A DNA stretch of 64,000 nucleotides from Piliocolobus tephrosceles (Eukaryota > Chordata > Mammalia > Primates > Cercopithecidae). The notes under the pieces were generated by a model. It did not search any database. It was given only the letters and a program-made list of their open reading frames with translations, and was not told the origin of the DNA. The stretch is taken from assembly GCF_002776525.5 (NCBI RefSeq), contig NC_045443.1, positions 40,647,500 through 40,711,499 of the forward strand. Reading direction: 5' to 3'. Shown here one piece after another: positions 35,000 through 41,596 of the stretch. Position 1 is the first letter of the stretch; each line of letters begins with the position of its first letter. The position numbers were made by a program, and so were the translations under genes.

Positions 35000-36979
35000 T
35001 TTTTATTTTTATTTTTTTTTGAGATGGAGTCTCGCTCTGCCACCCAGGCTGGAGTGCAGTGGCCGGATCTCAGCTCACTGCAAGCTCCGCCTCCCGGGTT
35101 TACGCCATTCTCCTGCCTCAGCCTCCCAAGTAGCTGGGACTACAGGCGCCCGCCACATCGCTCGGCTAGTTTTTTGTAGTTTTTAGTAGAGACGGGGTTT
35201 CACCGGGTTAGCCAGGATGGTCTCGATCTCCTGACCTCGTGATCCGCCCGTCTCGGCCTCCCAAAGTGCTGGGATTACAGGAACTCTAATTTATTAAATA
35301 TGATCATCTGAAACAGTTCCCATCCTTCAAGTAGAATTGAGGACAGTTAAACCTAGTCAGCTGGACTTTTACAGTGAGAGTTTATCAGTTCCAGCCACCC
35401 TGGGAATTAAACACAGACCCTAAAACAGTGATTCTCAAAATGTAGCAGACCAGGAAAAAAACAGTCTGGAAATTTGTGAAAGCCCCAGAATCAGAAACTG
35501 AGAATGGGGCTGTGAAATCTGTTTTAACAAGACCTTTTTATGATTATATGCATGCTAAAGTTTCAGAACATCTTGTCTAGATGACCAGCAGGACCAAGTT
35601 TTCAGGTTCCCTACCCAAGGTAGGGAAATATAATTTGTTTTGGATTACAAAGTATCTCTTCACTTTCCCAAGCACAGTAAATATATTCTTCTTATCTCTA
35701 AAAACTTAATTTTAATTGAGATGACTTTCAAAATATGAAATCAAGATTTACCTTCAATAAAACTTATTAAACACAAACCAACTGATTCAACTTTAGACAT
35801 TTGTGAATAGGCTAATATAAATGCCTAGGTTATCAGTAAGGCTAATTTTTAAATTCAGTGTAATTTGAAAGGTTTTATCATCTTCCAGTAAGTAACAGAA
35901 TAAATAAGAATTCCTAGAGTTGCTTAAATTGCTTATCAGCAGTTCCCCTCCCTAAAGGTAAAGCATGTATTCTTTCCAATCTCTCTAGCCAAGTCTATTC
36001 AATTCATTTTCACAATTTTAAATTTAACTAAGTTTATCCAAGAAAATGGATGATTATTTATTAAATTACCTGTATATATAACATTTCCTTCTTGGCATTC
36101 AGGAAGAGGCCTTTTCCCACGCTTGTATGCTTTTTCCCGAAATCTTACTGTTATCACCACATTCGGATTACCAGTACTGCAATTCATTTCAGAAAAAGAT
36201 TTGGTTTCCACAAGGTTTCCAAACTTTTTGTTGACAAAATGGTGGACAGCTTTTCTGTGGTCTTTGTTTGTATCAGGTTTAAAGGTAAATTTGGAATTTT
36301 CTTTCTTCGCATCCAAATATTTAAAAAAGTCAAATGCTTCCTCTTCAGATACCAAATGACAAAGTTCTTTATACTCAAGATTTGGTTTTACAACAATTTC
36401 ACTGTTTTTTCCTACAGTTATTAAAAATGGAAATTTCTGCCTAATGGCACTATGTAAACTAGCCCTCTGGTTTTTGTCAAGGATTCTGCCTATTGAGAAT
36501 TCAAGAGGTAGTCCAATTAGCTCTGTTTCAGAAAGCCACTTCTCTTTTATATCACAGGCAAAATTATTCAGTAACTCATGAGTTTTTTCATCTAAAAAGG
36601 AGCTTAAAATATCAGCTTTTTCTTCACATTTGGAAGTTCCATCACTGATAGTATCTTCCTTTTCTGAACCAGACGGATGATTTTGGTCACCATCAGTGTA
36701 CTTAACCAAAGTATTAACTTCTTGGTTTCTTCCATCTTCAAAGGACAGATTTTGAAGATCTAGTTTTGGTTTTTTTGGAAAATTATTTGGCTCAGGTTGT
36801 ATTTCACTAATCTTGAAAATAGGCTCATTGATGGTCTTATTAACTAACTGTCCCTGTTCATCAATTTCAATAACAATAAAGTCACTCGGTGAGCTTTTTA
36901 TAGTGCCATGAAATCCAACATGATCATTAAAGAAACACAAAGAACTAAACCTGACTCTATAATCTGTATCTTCTTCCAT
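10627..36979 (-). CDS. PUS7L: PUS7L, pseudouridine synthase 7-like (complete CDS, 8 coding exons)
   Basis: Spliced CDS on the minus strand: 36979-36070, 30806-30647, 27661-27469, 23988-23890, 19798-19717, 18075-17795, 12015-11962, 10959-10627. Every junction has AG/GT borders and all phases join, giving 2112 nt (703 codons plus stop); I recall human PUS7L as 701 residues. The start is the ATG of MEEDTDYRVRF, 13 nt inside the exon. The protein is a TruD/PUS7-family pseudouridine synthase. The family isomerises uridine in RNA and the catalytic residue is an aspartate. Here the motif YAGLKDKKAITYQ places the candidate at about Asp339, and NYYGPQRFG (about 427-435) is the second family signature. 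The first ~300 residues are less conserved and charged. The catalytic core is spread over coding exons 2-8. RNA targets of this paralogue cannot be read from sequence. No frameshift or internal stop is seen, so the gene looks functional. Confidence 0.96.
10960..11961 (-). other. PUS7L: PUS7L intron 7
   Basis: Holds a degraded L1M-type 3' end (about 11550-11875, plus strand). The rest is AT-rich without recognised features. Confidence 0.85.
11550..11875 (+). mobile_element. Ancient L1M 3'-end fragment
   Basis: Contains 'gtagtattccatttatatga' and 'ccaggggttgcccagggtga', the characteristic sequence order of old L1M 3' ends. Diverged. Confidence 0.75.
11962..12015 (-). CDS. PUS7L: PUS7L coding exon 7 (54-nt micro-exon)
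   Basis: 54 nt, phase 0 both sides, encoding VHLVTEEEGSANMYAIHQ. The acceptor is AACTAG before 12015 and the donor is CAG|GTAAAT after 11962. Skipping it would stay in frame. The VTEEE and IHQ residues are conserved in PUS7-type proteins near the end of the TruD insertion. Confidence 0.95.
12430..12731 (+). mobile_element. AluJ-like element
   Basis: Full dimeric Alu with A-rich linker (12535-12550) and A tail. Strongly diverged, with a deletion in the left arm ('aattcagtgctttgggagg'). Confidence 0.92.
12869..13097 (-). mobile_element. 5'-truncated L1 3' end
   Basis: Begins on the plus strand as a T-rich tail with TTATTATTATTA, then 'ttctagggtacatgtgcata' and the complement of the L1 3'UTR G-rich tract at about 13033-13055. 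It ends about 13097. Confidence 0.92.
14392..14425 (+). mobile_element. Half of a MADE1/Hsmar1 terminal repeat
   Basis: TTAGGTTGGAGCAAAAGTAA followed by TTGCAGTTTTTGCC matches one terminal inverted repeat of MADE1/Hsmar1 with two changes. The second half of the 80-bp MADE1 palindrome is absent. Confidence 0.85.
15267..16226 (+). mobile_element. Solo LTR of an HML-2 (HERV-K) type endogenous retrovirus, LTR5-like
   Basis: About 960 bp running from TGTGGGGAAAAG to ...CCCCTTCA, with the internal landmarks of LTR5: 'gtagacataagagactccat', 'gggacctctgcctaggaaag', an AATAAA-type signal in 'gatcaataaatattga' (about 16048), and 'ctctatactttgtctctgtg'. Flanked by AATGG at 15262-15266 and 16227-16231, so it is a complete solo LTR left by LTR-LTR recombination. 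It lies antisense to PUS7L. No viral coding sequence is present. Confidence 0.93.
16472..16801 (+). mobile_element. Alu with (TTAA)n and long A tail
   Basis: Full-length plus-orientation Alu ('ggccaggcacagtggctaac'). The tail contains ATTAATTAATTAATTAATTA then about 20 A. Confidence 0.94.
17197..17490 (-). mobile_element. Alu, minus orientation
   Basis: T-rich head, B-box/A-box complement sequence in order, ending 'ccaccacgtctggcc'. About 300 nt from PUS7L coding exon 6. Confidence 0.94.
17795..18075 (-). CDS. PUS7L: PUS7L coding exon 6
   Basis: 281 nt, acceptor TTTCAG before 18075, donor AAA|GTAAGT after 17795. It encodes EDAKGTLSLMPEFKVRERAL through DIDDENFPNSK, including the conserved SLPHSMRIFYVHAYTSKIWN segment, where an aromatic/Arg cluster is typical of the TruD domain. 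Confidence 0.97.
18076..19716 (-). other. PUS7L: PUS7L intron 5
   Basis: Mostly unique AT-rich sequence with A runs at 18278 and 18406. A MIR lies at 19020-19235. No other feature recognised. Confidence 0.8.
19020..19235 (+). mobile_element. MIR SINE
   Basis: 'tgtagcacatgcgaggcatt', 'caatttacagataagaaaac' and 'caagatcatacagttgggaa' occur in MIR order. Confidence 0.85.
19717..19798 (-). CDS. PUS7L: PUS7L coding exon 5
   Basis: 82 nt encoding TKAIKLFLTPEDLDDPVNRA and on to the split glutamate codon. The acceptor is TCAAG before 19798 and the donor is ACTG|GTATTT after 19717. The first codon is ACG (Thr); my recollection of the human protein has Met here. The exon is too short for a simple ORF scan but is required for phase and continuity. 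Confidence 0.94.
20381..21275 (+). pseudogene. Unidentified lysine-rich coding-like relic, interrupted by an Alu
   Basis: From the ATG at 20381 a frame reads MAGAEVKLNQCIVTEEKRKI and continues lysine-rich to a TAA near 20527. Stops and a frame change follow, then SSSEDVECLAPRAKVKKIAQ in a second frame. After the Alu, a segment reads DSSPLKPKRIHKTKDKERYK. The composition looks like a nuclear basic protein rather than random AT-rich intron. I do not recognise the parent gene. It may be a processed pseudogene or chance. Confidence 0.3.
20848..21100 (-). mobile_element. Alu, minus orientation, 5'-truncated
   Basis: Poly-T head, Alu complement stopping early at 'tgcccacctcag'. Flanked by a target-site duplication CACAAATATC at 20838-20847 and 21101-21110. 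Confidence 0.94.
22030..22556 (+). mobile_element. MLT1-type (ERVL-MaLR) LTR
   Basis: The 3' half is characteristic: 'gataataaatgcttgttgtc' then 'ggtaatttgttacatagcaa', with a (CT)n tract at 22222-22241. The left boundary is uncertain. Old and diverged. Confidence 0.75.
22735..22960 (+). mobile_element. MIR SINE with short internal tandem duplication
   Basis: 'ccattttacagataaggaaa', 'ctgaggcttggaaaagttaa' and 'acaggtggcaaatggcagaa' mark a MIR. The unit CTTGGAAAAGTTAAGTA is tandemly repeated at about 22854-22888. Confidence 0.85.
23890..23988 (-). CDS. PUS7L: PUS7L coding exon 4 (NYYGPQRFG motif)
   Basis: 99 nt, phase 0 at both ends, acceptor ACATAG, donor ATG|GTATGG. It encodes KKGFVNYYGPQRFG and onward to NEM. 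The N-Y-x-G-x-Q-R-F-G block is a diagnostic TruD/PUS7 motif lining the active site. Confidence 0.97.
24530..24582. repeat. Two adjacent perfect inverted repeats (hairpins)
   Basis: CTGTTCCAG (24530-24538) pairs perfectly with CTGGAACAG (24542-24550) across a 3-nt loop. Immediately after, GTATTCCTCCC (24551-24561) pairs perfectly with GGGAGGAATAC (24572-24582) across a 10-nt loop. Confidence 0.85.
24917..25220 (+). mobile_element. Alu, plus orientation
   Basis: Full-length with A tail 25204-25220. Near-identical flanks AAAATTAATTGCAG (before) and AAAATTAACTGCAG (after) form the target-site duplication. Confidence 0.95.
25676..26034 (+). mobile_element. Solo THE1/MST-type MaLR LTR
   Basis: 359 bp from TGATATGGTTTGGCTGTGTC to ...GAACTAACACA, flanked by a perfect 5-bp duplication ACATA at 25671-25675 and 26035-26039. 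Contains the usual 'gtaagtttcctgaggcttcc' segment. Confidence 0.94.
26218..26385. mobile_element. MER5-like hAT relic
   Basis: 'cagtgtttctcagtattggc' at the left and 'agctcctcaggttgagtact' at the right resemble MER5-type termini. Diverged. Confidence 0.5.
26390..26610 (-). mobile_element. hAT-like DNA transposon relic
   Basis: Contains 'gagttagcaaactactacag', 'aaacaaagttttattggaac' and 'acagccatgttcgttcactt', a common primate DNA-element sequence read in reverse. Subfamily not assigned. Confidence 0.6.
26729..27090 (+). mobile_element. Second solo THE1/MST-type MaLR LTR
   Basis: From TGGTATGGTCTGGCTGTGTC to ...GGACTAATACA. Same family and orientation as the copy 700 bp to the left but clearly diverged, so an independent insertion. 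The flanking 5-mers GTTTA and GTGTG match only partly. Confidence 0.92.
27469..27661 (-). CDS. PUS7L: PUS7L coding exon 3
   Basis: 193 nt, acceptor TTACAG before 27661, donor GTAAGA after 27469. It completes the split arginine codon of the previous exon and encodes a charged helix (LKNIEKEIEKKRMNVFN) followed by the segment around LGQLKGNHFDIVIRNL, a conserved TruD/PUS7 core strand. It ends in phase 0 at ENVK. Confidence 0.97.
28838..29152 (+). mobile_element. Alu, plus orientation
   Basis: Full-length, tail of AATAATAAATAATAAATAAT type at 29121-29152. Confidence 0.94.
29223..29530 (-). mobile_element. Alu, minus orientation
   Basis: Flanked by a perfect 12-bp duplication TTGCAGTTATTT at 29211-29222 and 29531-29542. 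Confidence 0.95.
29591..29864 (+). mobile_element. Young 5'-truncated AluY of apparent Old World monkey lineage
   Basis: Begins inside the A-box region (GTAATCCCAGCACTTTGGGA), carries the GAGATCCGGCCAC variant and a pure A tail. The duplication AAAAACTTTTTTCT lies on both sides (ending 29590 and beginning in the A tail at about 29860), showing that truncation occurred during integration. Confidence 0.94.
30333..30613 (-). mobile_element. Alu, minus orientation, adjacent to PUS7L exon 2 donor
   Basis: Long T head; a segment after GAGACGGAGG is deleted. Ends 'atcgcgcccggcc' 33 nt from the PUS7L donor. Flanks AGTTCAGCCT and AGTTCAGTCT form a near-perfect duplication. Confidence 0.94.
30647..30806 (-). 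CDS. PUS7L: PUS7L coding exon 2 (catalytic Asp motif)
   Basis: 160 nt encoding about residues 304-357, including AGLKDKKAITYQ, the TruD-family catalytic aspartate motif. The acceptor is TTTCAG directly before 30806; the donor is AG|GTAATA after 30647. The exon lies between two Alus of the same orientation: one ends 33 nt beyond its donor and another begins about 107 nt before its acceptor. Confidence 0.97.
30914..31203 (-). mobile_element. Alu, minus orientation
   Basis: T-rich head (TTTTTTTTGTTTTTTG), ends 'accgcacccagc'. Duplication TGTAAGGAGT at 30904-30913 and 31204-31213. Confidence 0.95.
31498..32255 (+). mobile_element. L1 3' end with nested Alu
   Basis: 'attgcagcgctattcagaat' through 'ctacacagccattaaaaaga' (ORF2 end) and the 3'UTR to 'acccctgaaactaaaac'. 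An Alu is inserted at 31582-31875. Confidence 0.92.
31582..31875 (+). mobile_element. Alu nested in L1 (old)
   Basis: Diverged full dimer in plus orientation, tail AAAGAAAAAAAAG, inside the ORF2 C-terminal region of the L1. Confidence 0.93.
32466..32776 (-). mobile_element. Young AluY, apparent Old World monkey lineage
   Basis: Minus orientation, CCGGATCTCAGC variant and 'caggcttgagccaccgcgcc' end. Perfect 14-bp duplication AGATTTAGAATTTA at 32452-32465 and 32777-32790. Confidence 0.95.
33530..33950 (+). repeat. Ancient interspersed repeat, unclassified
   Basis: 'aaatcttagtggcttacaat', 'tcatgcagttagatgtggct' and 'gtcacctcacatccacattc' are shared by a common mammalian repeat, but I cannot name the family reliably. 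Confidence 0.5.
33990..34440 (+). mobile_element. Ancient L1M 3'-end fragment
   Basis: 'gacaaatactgtatgattcc', 'cttatatgagatacctagag' and 'tccatagagacagaatgaaa' mark an L1MB-type 3' region ending in AT-rich DNA. Confidence 0.85.
34976..35281 (-). mobile_element. Young 5'-truncated AluY with (ATTT)n tail
   Basis: TTTA/TTTTTA-rich head (34976-35021), CCGGATCTCAGC variant, stops at 'gctgggattacag'. Flanked by AACTCTAATTTATT on both sides. Confidence 0.95.
35426..35590 (+). mobile_element. MER5-like hAT relic
   Basis: 'cagtgattctcaaaatgtag' and 'ccagaatcagaaactgagaa' with an 'ctgttttaacaagacc' segment, in MER5A order. Confidence 0.7.
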
Positions 36980-36992
36980 TCTTCTATAATGC
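36070..36992 (-). CDS. PUS7L: PUS7L coding exon 1 (start codon at 36979)
   Basis: The acceptor AG is at 36994-36993, after a pyrimidine-rich tract. Thirteen 5'UTR bases precede the ATG at 36979-36977. The 910 coding nt encode residues 1-303 plus one base, the N-terminal region before the catalytic motif. The donor GT follows 36070, with exon end sequence TATACAG. An in-frame upstream ATG at 37003 lies in the intron and is not the start. Confidence 0.96.
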
Positions 36993-38599
36993 CTAAAAAA
37001 CAAAACAGAGGTGGTTAGTTAACAGAAAGAGAAATTATGGATGACCAGATAGGAATAGGTTTGCAGGATTTAGTTAATTCTGTCTCTCTTTTAATCCTGA
37101 GTCTTCTTAAATGGCATCGTTAATTTATAACTATATGTACATCCTGTGTACTTTGACTCTCCTATACCAAGCTGAAATAATAGGCAAACTGTTTCTGGTA
37201 TAGCTAAAGATTTGTTAACTTGTATCTTCACTCACTCCAGATTTGTACCTATTATTTGGGATTAAAATGAGTCAATTTTAAGTTTATCTTAAAGATATCA
37301 TTTGTAGGCCCACAAGAAGAGGTGAGAACACAGGAGTATAAAACAAAGATTTGTCCAAATTCCATTCCTGGAGCCTAAAATCTCCAGCTAATTCCAGAGA
37401 ATATGTAGCTAAGTTTTCTCATATTATTAGTGGTTAGTGACAGGAGAGGTGACAAGAAGACAATAGGAAAACTGATGGGTAAATGAAGTTATAAATACAA
37501 ATTTGTGATTTGATTATATTTCAAGGTAGGATTAAGTCAGTCCCGGGCCTTCTCTAATGCCCCCATTAGGACAAATAGAAGCTTTCGAGGTTGACCCAGA
37601 GGAAAGTTCTAACTATATCATTGGCATCAGACAGAAGAAACCCTTACAGAGCTTCCTGGGAACACTACGCAAGAGAATAGTACTCTGATCTCTCACTTTT
37701 CACACGAACCCATGGCTACCATACCATATGGAGTTGCAGGAAAGATAAATTGCCCAGGGGCCCCATACTACTGAGTTCTGTGTTTACCCACATTCTCCAA
37801 GTAATTTATCATCATCTGGACCATCATATCTATAATGTATTCTACTATTCTGAACCAATTTAGCAAATCACATCCCTTCTCAATCCTTTCAATCATGCCA
37901 TAGAGAAATCACAACAAATTCTCCATATCCTAATTTCCTAAGGAAAATATTATATTTATTTTCCTTAATTACTTAATTTCCTGTACAGTTCCCTCACTTT
38001 CTTGCCCTAATTGAAAGCTGGCTATTTTTTCAGGCTACTTCTTCCTTAGTCCTCTCAAGTGAGGGCTATTTTTTCTTTCCCACCCACCTACCTTAGGACC
38101 TGGAGGCTGTAAATATTGTTCTATGTTTGTCACTGTTCCTTGCAAGCCATTTCTTCCTCTACTACCTCCAAAAAACCAATTCTTTTGAAGAGCCTGCCAT
38201 TGGGCTTTACCATCTGCTGTCATCCTCTCTCGGATCCCCAGACAACTCTGCTTCATTCACTGATCTCTGGCTCACTACCTTCTTATGCAACATGATTTTC
38301 ATGATCATCTATATGGATCATCCATTCAATGTCTTGGACCCTCAAGCCCTCAATCTCAACCTCAACCTCACACCTCTACTTCATCTTGGTCATCCACTGT
38401 CATGGTCATAACTTTGACTTTCTCATCTCCAAAAACTGCATTAACCTTAAGCATCTGATTTTTATCACTCTCACTGTCCTTCATCACACCTACTTTAATA
38501 CCTCCATTCCAAAAACTTTTAGTTGTTGTGAAGGCCCCTAACTCCTGCTTCTACAACTAGCCCACAAACCAGCCAGAATGGTGTCTTAAAAGGTAAATT

Positions 38600-39395
38600 A
38601 AATCATATCACAATCCAGTTTAAAACCCTCTAATCACATTTGCAATACAATCCAAATTACTTACCCTGGCTTCAAAGGACGTCTAAGATTAGGGACCCTG
38701 TTTATTTTCCAAATTTTTTTGTACCTTTACCTCATTACCCACTATACTCCAGCTACTCTGGCCTTCTTCAGTACTTTTGTGCTAACTGTTCCTGTTGGCT
38801 AAATTGTTCCCTCCCCAACCATATAGCTGCATCTTTTAGGATTCATGCCCACAGAGAAGTTTTTCCTGGCCAATAATCTACAGGAACCTGCAAGTGATTT
38901 TTTTTTTAGACAAAGTCTCACTCTGTCACTGGACTGGAGTGCAGTGGCTCACTGCAACCTCTGCCTCCCAAGTTCAAGCGATTCTCCTGTCTCAGCCTCC
39001 GGAGTAGCTGGGACTACAAGGACGCGCCACCACGCCTGACTAATTTTTGTATTTTTTTAGTAGAGACGGGTTTTCACCATATTGGCCAGGCTGATCTCAA
39101 ACTCCTGACCTCGTGATCCACCCGCCTCGGCCTCCCAAAGTGCTGGGATTACAGGCGTGAGCCACCACGCCTAGCAAGTGATTCTCTTTCACAAAACCCT
39201 ATTTAATTTTCTGCATAGCAGTTCTAGGTAAAGTTTTTGTTTATTATTTATTGTCTATCTCCTCCAAAGAGAATGTTAGTTCCATGTGAGGAGTAAGCTT
39301 GTCTGCCTTATTTACTACTGATGATCCCACATTTTGAACAGTGTCAAGCACATGGTAGGTCTGCAATAAATACTATTGTTAAATAAATGAAAAAA
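38600..39395 (+). mobile_element. L2 LINE remnant split by an Alu
   Basis: 'aatccaaattacttaccctg' and 'tactccagctactctggcct' on the left and 'gtgtcaagcacatggtaggt' with 'ctgcaataaatactattgtt' on the right follow L2 3'-end order. Confidence 0.7.
38900..39175 (-). mobile_element. Alu inserted in L2
   Basis: Minus-orientation Alu, ends 'gccaccacgcctagc'. Duplication AAGTGATT at 38892-38899 and 39176-39183. Confidence 0.95.
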
Positions 39396-40084
39396 CTAGT
39401 ACAAAATAAGTGCTGTAGGAGTGAAGTGGAAGACAATTAGGAGAGGCATAATGCAAGAAGTGGCCATCTAAGTCCTCCAATAGTTCAAGAGACAGAAATG
39501 AGGCAGAGACCTCACAAGTAATGTACAAACAAAACATGCAATGTGTGAGAGAAAAACAAACAGTCCAGATACAGAGCAGTGGGGATGGGGAGGCAGGGAG
39601 AGTACTGTACTGGAAAATGCAGCTGAGTTCGTACCAGATTATGGAAGATGTTGAATGCCCTGACAAGGACTTAGAATCTATTGGTGGTCAATGGATGGCT
39701 GTTAGTGTTTGAATAGAAAAGGGACACAATCCCAAAACAGGTTTTAGTAAGATGATTCTGATGGAAATAAGCAGGATGTATCCGACTGAGTAACTGTTAG
39801 AGGAGCTGAAAAACAAAACAGCATGGTCAAGAACATAGCTGTAGGGCTTGGCTCTGAAAGAATAATGATCTTTTCTTTCTCCCAGAAAAATGGAGGAAGA
39901 TAGACATTCTAAGCAAGTGAAACAGGTAGGGAAACTCGGGGAGAATGTAATTCCAGCATTCTGGTAAAAGAGTGGAACCAAACTGGAGGGCAGCAAAGGA
40001 GCCCACATGGCGTTAAGCCAGAAGGTGCAGTGCTCCCATTCAACAGAGACTGCTCATGACAGTGTGGAGCGGGGTGCCGGGGGC

Positions 40085-40110
40085 GGGGGGGGGGGGGGGG
40101 GGGGGGGGGG
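40085..40110 (+). repeat. G26 homopolymer in the shared promoter
   Basis: An uninterrupted run of 26 G within a longer G-rich block (40076-40118, broken only by single C). Such runs can form G-quadruplexes and are prone to length error in replication and sequencing. Confidence 0.8.
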
Positions 40111-40346
40111 CGGCGGGGAGTAGTTTGCTTGGCCCGTGGTTGAGGAATTCGTTGGCTGAAGAGGGATCCTGAGAAGGTATTAGAAATACTGAACCCAGTC
40201 CTGCAGAAACTACTTAACTTCGCAGAACCAGGGCGTCGCTGCCCGCCAGCACGTCCAAAAGTGTCCCCGACAAGGCCAGCAACTCTACCTGTTTCTTCTC
40301 CCTCCCCTAACTGCCTGTCCAAAGGCGCGACACTAGCCCACCTCAC

Positions 40347-40500
40347 CTTTCTTTGGGGCCAAAGGGTATGGATCCTCAATGCCAACCTCGTCACCCCCCC
40401 GCATACAAGCCCACCATCGCGCAAGAAGCTCGACCCGATCTACCTCGGTTCAGTGGAAAGCATTCCTTTGCACAACGCTGTGCGCATGCCCGGAAGCCTT
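40347..40500 (-). other. PUS7L: PUS7L non-coding first exon (candidate)
   Basis: PUS7L needs a 5'UTR exon upstream of the acceptor at 36994. On the minus strand a strong donor AAAG|GTGAGG ends an exon at 40347. Weaker alternatives are CGAG|GTAGAT near 40440 and ACAG|GTAGAG near 40290. The upstream end (TSS) is a guess from the NRF1/ETS position. Confidence 0.35.
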
Positions 40501-40559
40501 AAGTGTTTCAGCCTCAGACACGGGCGTAATTAAAGGGGCAGGCGCCCACGTAAAGACGA

Positions 40560-40729
40560 GCCCTACGCAAGACGTGGAGTTTCTCACTTTGTGGAGCCGC
40601 CTGAAGGCGCCAAGATGAAGCCATCGGGGAAGTGGGTCGGGGCCTGCCGGGTTGGCCCCGCCCCTCCACGGCGCTTCCTAGTTCGGCTGGTTCTTCTGTC
40701 GCCGGCTTCAGCAACCCGCGCCCGGGCAG
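40560..40729 (+). other. IRAK4: IRAK4 non-coding first exon (5' end approximate)
   Basis: The exon ends at a near-consensus donor GGGCAG|GTAAGG after 40729, within the CpG island and downstream of the NRF1/ETS cluster. Human IRAK4 also starts with a non-coding exon. The TSS is not visible, so the start is approximate. An ATG at 40615 in good context (A at -3) opens a reading frame that runs through the donor. Confidence 0.6.
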
Positions 40730-41296
40730 GTAAGGCATTCCCCGCCTTCATGCCTCGGTCAAAGGTCGTCCGAGGTCCGCTTCCAGGCCTCGGCACCTCT
40801 GCCCCAGGGTTGCTGCGGTAGGTTGCGGAACGGAAATCTCTATCATCCGTGAGAAAAGTTAGAGAGGAAGTGGGTTCTGTGGACAGAGCTTACTCCAGGA
40901 GAAAGACTTAGGTAGGTCCCGGGAATCAAGAAGTTCCTCGGCCCTGAGAAAGAGCCTGAGGCTTGGAGGGACGTCACTCAGCTGTTCTGGGGCGCAGTCG
41001 GACCTCAAGTTTCTCACCTCCCAGGCCCTGGGTTCCGTGAGCCCGATTGCGAAATGAAGTATCTTTTCCCCAGAACCAGGAAGTCAGGCCAGCACCTGAC
41101 AGATGCGTGTGGCTCCGACAGCTCGCGGAGCCTCCACACGATTGTAATTCGCTTGTTTCTCCGGCCTCCAAGCTTCCAGGGAATTAGAAAGTGGAGGGGG
41201 CTTATGGGATCAGATGAGTACATTCGCAGATGGGGGAAAAAGTGTACCTGTCAGCTTGGAAGCCAGAGAGAGACAAAGGGATAAAAGCAAACCCTG

Positions 41297-41596
41297 TCCA
41301 GGTGCGGTGGCTCATGCCTGTAATCCCAGCACTTTGGGAGGCCGAGGCGGGCGGATCACTTGAGGTCAGGAGTTCGAGACCAGCCTAGCCAACATGGTGA
41401 AACCCCGTCTCTACTAAGATACAAAAATTAGCTGACATGGTGGCGGGCGCCCGCAATCCCAGCTACTCCAGGGGCTGAGGCAGGAGAATCGCTTGAATCC
41501 GGGAAGCGGAGCTTGCAGTGAGCGAAGATCGCACCACTACACTCCAGCCTGGGCAACAGAGGGAAACGACGTCTCAAAAGAAAAAAAAAAAAAAAA
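41297..41596 (+). mobile_element. Alu, plus orientation
   Basis: Full-length, long A tail. Near-perfect flanks GCAAACCCTG (41287-41296) and GCAAATCCTG (41597-41606). Confidence 0.95.

Larger units (their letters stand above)
30807..36069 (-). other. PUS7L: PUS7L intron 1 of the coding region
   Basis: Contains Alus (30914, 31582, 32466, 34976), an L1 interrupted by an Alu (31498-32255), flanking L2 pieces, an L1M 3' end (33990-34440), an unclassified ancient repeat (33530-33950), a MER5-like relic (35426-35590) and an old direct duplication (34571-34645 / 35891-35964). 32790-33525 shows nothing further. Confidence 0.85.
36993..40346 (-). other. PUS7L: PUS7L 5'UTR intron
   Basis: 37000-38590 has no recognised feature (pyrimidine-rich around 38100-38560). 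38600-39395 is L2 sequence split by an Alu. 39400-40060 shows nothing recognised until the promoter island. Confidence 0.7.
40060..40830. promoter_or_regulatory. CpG-rich bidirectional promoter of PUS7L and IRAK4
   Basis: A GC- and CpG-rich island in otherwise AT-rich DNA, between the 5' ends of two divergent genes. Visible motifs include an NRF1-like TGCGCATGCC at 40481-40490, an abutting ETS/GABPA core CCGGAAG at 40490-40496, and a GC box CCCCGCCCC at 40656-40664. I see no TATA box at an obvious position. NRF1 and ETS sites are typical of bidirectional housekeeping promoters, so shared control of both genes is inferred. Confidence 0.85.

Noticed and set aside
36092..36424. 110-codon plus-strand ORF
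   Set aside because: Antisense shadow of PUS7L coding exon 1.
39909..40424. 171-codon minus-strand ORF with a proline run
   Set aside because: The proline run is the G26 tract read in reverse, and the ORF spans the CpG island without splice or family support. It is a GC-rich artefact.
40591..40821. 76-codon GC-rich plus-strand ORF at the promoter
   Set aside because: It begins with GTG and runs through a strong splice donor at 40729. Only the ATG at 40615 and the spliced uORF are worth keeping, not an independent protein.
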